Below, in pieces: positions 62,066-64,000 of a stretch of 64,000 bases of DNA. The position numbers and the translations under genes were made by a program. A model generated the notes under the pieces. The model was not told the origin of the DNA. It saw nothing but the letters and a program-made list of their open reading frames with translations, and did not search any database. The first letter of the stretch is position 1. Each line of letters starts with the position of its first letter. The stretch lies in assembly GCF_012027395.1 (NCBI RefSeq), contig NZ_SNUJ01000001.1, positions 682,001-746,000 of the forward strand. The letters run 5' to 3'. The stretch is from Thermococcus sp. LS1. Lineage in GTDB: Archaea > Methanobacteriota_B > Thermococci > Thermococcales > Thermococcaceae.

Positions 62066-62659
62066 GTGCTCAAAGTCGGAGTTATTGGTGTTCAGGGGGC
62101 GGTTAGCGAGCACATCGAGGCGGCGAAGAGGGCCTTCGAGAGGCTCGGCGTCGAGGGGGAGGCATTCTGGCTGAGGAGGCCCGAGCAATTGAATGCCATT
62201 GACGTGATAATCCTGCCGGGCGGAGAGAGCACGACCATATCTCGGCTGATGCAGAAGAACGGTCTCTTTGAGCCGGTTAAGAAGCTCGGTGAGGAAGGGC
62301 TTCCAATAATGGGCACCTGTGCCGGTTTAATCCTCCTCGCAAAGGAGGTCGAGGGAGCCGTTGAGGGGCAGCGCTTTCTGGAGCTCCTCGACGTCAGGGT
62401 TAACAGAAACGCCTACGGCAGGCAGGTGGACAGTTTCGAAGCCCCGTTAAAGCTGTCCTTCAGCGATGAACCGTTCCCGGGTGTCTTCATCCGCGCGCCG
62501 AGGATAGTCAAGCTTCTGGGCGATAAGGTCAAGCCCATAGCCTGGCACGGCGATGAGGTCGTTGGCGTAGAGCAGGGGAACATCATTGGCTTAGCGTTCC
62601 ATCCTGAGTTAACCGAAGACGCGAGGCTGCATGAGTACTTCCTCAGGAAGGCTCTTTGA
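62066..62659 (+). CDS. pdxT: Pyridoxal 5'-phosphate synthase glutaminase PdxT
   Basis: The product has 197 residues. VGVIGVQGAVSEHIEAAKRA, DVIILPGGESTTISRLMQKN, MGTCAGLILLAKEVEG (nucleophile Cys) and GLAFHPELTEDARLHEYFL (His-Glu of the triad) define the class I glutaminase PdxT. It releases ammonia from glutamine for PdxS. GTG start with GGGGGTGAG upstream. Confidence 0.97.
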   Translation: MLKVGVIGVQGAVSEHIEAAKRAFERLGVEGEAFWLRRPEQLNAIDVIILPGGESTTISRLMQKNGLFEPVKKLGEEGLPIMGTCAGLILLAKEVEGAVEGQRFLELLDVRVNRNAYGRQVDSFEAPLKLSFSDEPFPGVFIRAPRIVKLLGDKVKPIAWHGDEVVGVEQGNIIGLAFHPELTEDARLHEYFLRKAL

Positions 62660-62694
62660 CTTTACAAATTTTCATGTATTCAGAATAAGGAGGC

Positions 62695-64000
62695 TCAGAA
62701 GCGGAAAGCCCACTCTGGATACTCGCCGGTGAGGCAGGCGGTGCAGAGCCCCCTCTTCCCCACTGCCTTTTTCAACCCCTCGACGCTTAGATACGCCAGA
62801 CTATCAGCTCCAATGGCTTTCATGACCTTCTCGATGCCGCCGAAGGCCGCTATGAGCTCGTGCCTGGTGGGGATGTCTATTCCCATGTAGCAGGGATACC
62901 TTATCGGTGGCGAAGCGATCCTCACGTGCACCTCCTTCGCGCCGGCCTTTTTGAGCATTGCAACGATCCTCTTCATCGTCGTGCCCCTGACTATTGAATC
63001 GTCCACGAGGACGACTTTTCTGCCCTCGACGATTTCCTTAACTGGCGAGAGCTTGAGCTTGACCTTCAGCTCGCGGTAGAACTGCCCCGGGGTTATGAAC
63101 GTCCTTCCGATGTAGCGGTTCTTTATGAGCCCCTCAGAGTATGGGATGCCGCTTTCCTGGGAAAAGCCCAGAGCGGCTGCCCTTCCGGAGTCGGGAACCG
63201 CTATGACGACGTCTCCATCGGCAGGGCTTTCCTTTGCAAGTTCATGGCCCATTCTGACCCTCGCCGAGTAAACGCTAACACCCTCAATCGTGCTGTCCGG
63301 CCGGGCGAAGTATATGTACTCAAAGACGCAGTGGTGGTGGCTCTCCTCCACTAGAACTTTGCTCTCAACCGAATCATCCACGAAGAAGACCTCGCCGGGC
63401 TTTACGTCCCTTATCTCATCAACAAAGAGACTCAGCGCGGAATCTTCGGAGGCGAAGTAGTGGCCGTCTCCGGTTCCGTAGCTCAGCGGGCGAAATCCTA
63501 CAGGGTCCCTCGCGACGATTATCTTCCCGTCGAAAAGGAAGGCAACGGAATACGCGCCTTTGACCTCGTTGAAAACTTCTCCCATCGCCTCGAACTCGTC
63601 CCTGGTTTCCTTGAGGTGCCAGAGGAAGGAAACGCCAAGGAGCTCGGAATCGACGGAGTGGCTGAACCTAACACCAAGTCTCTCGTAGTGCCTCCTCAGG
63701 GGAAGAAAATTCGTGAGGGTGCCGTTGTGAGCCAAAGCAAGCCTCTTCCCGCAGCAGGAGACCTCGAGCGGCTGGGTCTCGTTCAGCGAGCCGGAGGTGG
63801 AGTAGCGGACATGGGCTACGGCAAGGTTGGACTTCAGCTTTGCCAGCCCCTTTCCCTTGAACACCTCGGAGACAAGGCCTTGGCCGGCCACCGTTTTAAT
63901 TCTGTGCTTCCAGATGCTTATTCCTGCACTCTCCTGGCCGCGGTGCTGCAGAGCGATGAGTGCGTAGTATGCCTTCGTCGGGGCGTTTTCAGTCTTCGCT
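62695..64000 (-). CDS. purF: Amidophosphoribosyltransferase (5' end cut by the window)
   Basis: 435 codons lie in the window; the frame runs off the right edge at [20 protein letters not shown], so only about ten N-terminal residues, including the catalytic Cys, are missing. [20 protein letters not shown] and [12 protein letters not shown] are the glutaminase part, [20 protein letters not shown] the PRPP site, and the cysteines in [15 protein letters not shown] and LCTACLTG suit the 4Fe-4S type enzyme. It starts purine synthesis from PRPP and glutamine. It is convergent with pdxT. Confidence 0.95.
   Translation of the reverse strand, partial: AKTENAPTKAYYALIALQHRGQESAGISIWKHRIKTVAGQGLVSEVFKGKGLAKLKSNLAVAHVRYSTSGSLNETQPLEVSCCGKRLALAHNGTLTNFLPLRRHYERLGVRFSHSVDSELLGVSFLWHLKETRDEFEAMGEVFNEVKGAYSVAFLFDGKIIVARDPVGFRPLSYGTGDGHYFASEDSALSLFVDEIRDVKPGEVFFVDDSVESKVLVEESHHHCVFEYIYFARPDSTIEGVSVYSARVRMGHELAKESPADGDVVIAVPDSGRAAALGFSQESGIPYSEGLIKNRYIGRTFITPGQFYRELKVKLKLSPVKEIVEGRKVVLVDDSIVRGTTMKRIVAMLKKAGAKEVHVRIASPPIRYPCYMGIDIPTRHELIAAFGGIEKVMKAIGADSLAYLSVEGLKKAVGKRGLCTACLTGEYPEWAFRF

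Overview
The window is a hyperthermophilic euryarchaeal chromosome segment, almost certainly a Thermococcus species. The evidence is a group II chaperonin, archaeal EF-1B, Taw3, four archaeal-type ATPases, TATA/BRE promoters with GGTGA-type ribosome binding sites, and two intron-less tRNA genes with encoded CCA ends. Both ends are cut genes: the last codons of rfbD at the left and purF without its first few codons at the right.

Left part (about 0.2-22.8 kb): an AT-rich surface-polysaccharide island between rfbD and a GC-rich glycosyltransferase. It opens with a patchwork (0.2-5.4 kb) of two ATPase/PD-(D/E)XK genes, a broken AlbA_2-type gene with a foreign insert carrying a structured RNA candidate, and four copies of the 5' end of the following flippase gene. 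Then come a Wzx-like flippase, six intact glycosyltransferases, two sulfatase-fold enzymes, a type I phosphodiesterase-like enzyme, FdtA/FdtB-like enzymes for a dTDP-3-amino-3,6-dideoxyhexose, a methyltransferase, an ATP-grasp enzyme, a HAD phosphatase, a large membrane protein and a glycosyltransferase remnant. Together they look like a complete pathway to make, modify, assemble and export a surface glycan.

Middle (24.1-30.4 kb): tRNA-Glu(CTC) and tRNA-Ile(GAT), followed by a poorly coding accessory stretch with a third ATPase gene and many hairpins, an AbiEi/AbiEii toxin-antitoxin pair with a candidate operator, then housekeeping genes (zinc ribbon, EF-1B, DUF2283, TPR). From 30.7 to 39.3 kb a tight operon encodes a BtuF/BtuC/BtuD-type importer with CobN and an AAA-VWA chelatase subunit. 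The thermosome follows, then an ABC exporter whose ATPase gene has a stop codon in its signature motif, and an antitoxin gene next to a wrecked VapC-like toxin gene.

Right part (43.4-64 kb): a secreted cysteine-rich protein resembling halocin C8 precursors, split by a frameshift, with a neighbouring multi-pass membrane protein; taw3; a fourth ATPase with a 24-bp palindrome over its promoter; a UPF1/IGHMBP2-like helicase; guaB; nadB, nadA and nadC interrupted by two surface-type genes; a probable secreted toxin with one intact and one decayed immunity-like gene; and pdxS, pdxT, purF.

Most unusual points: the halocin-like cassette (43.4-45.3 kb), the toxin/immunity-like locus (58.5-60.8 kb), the private promoter palindromes of the ATPase genes, the K-loop RNA candidate at 2.6 kb, and the repeated flippase starts that mark cassette junctions.
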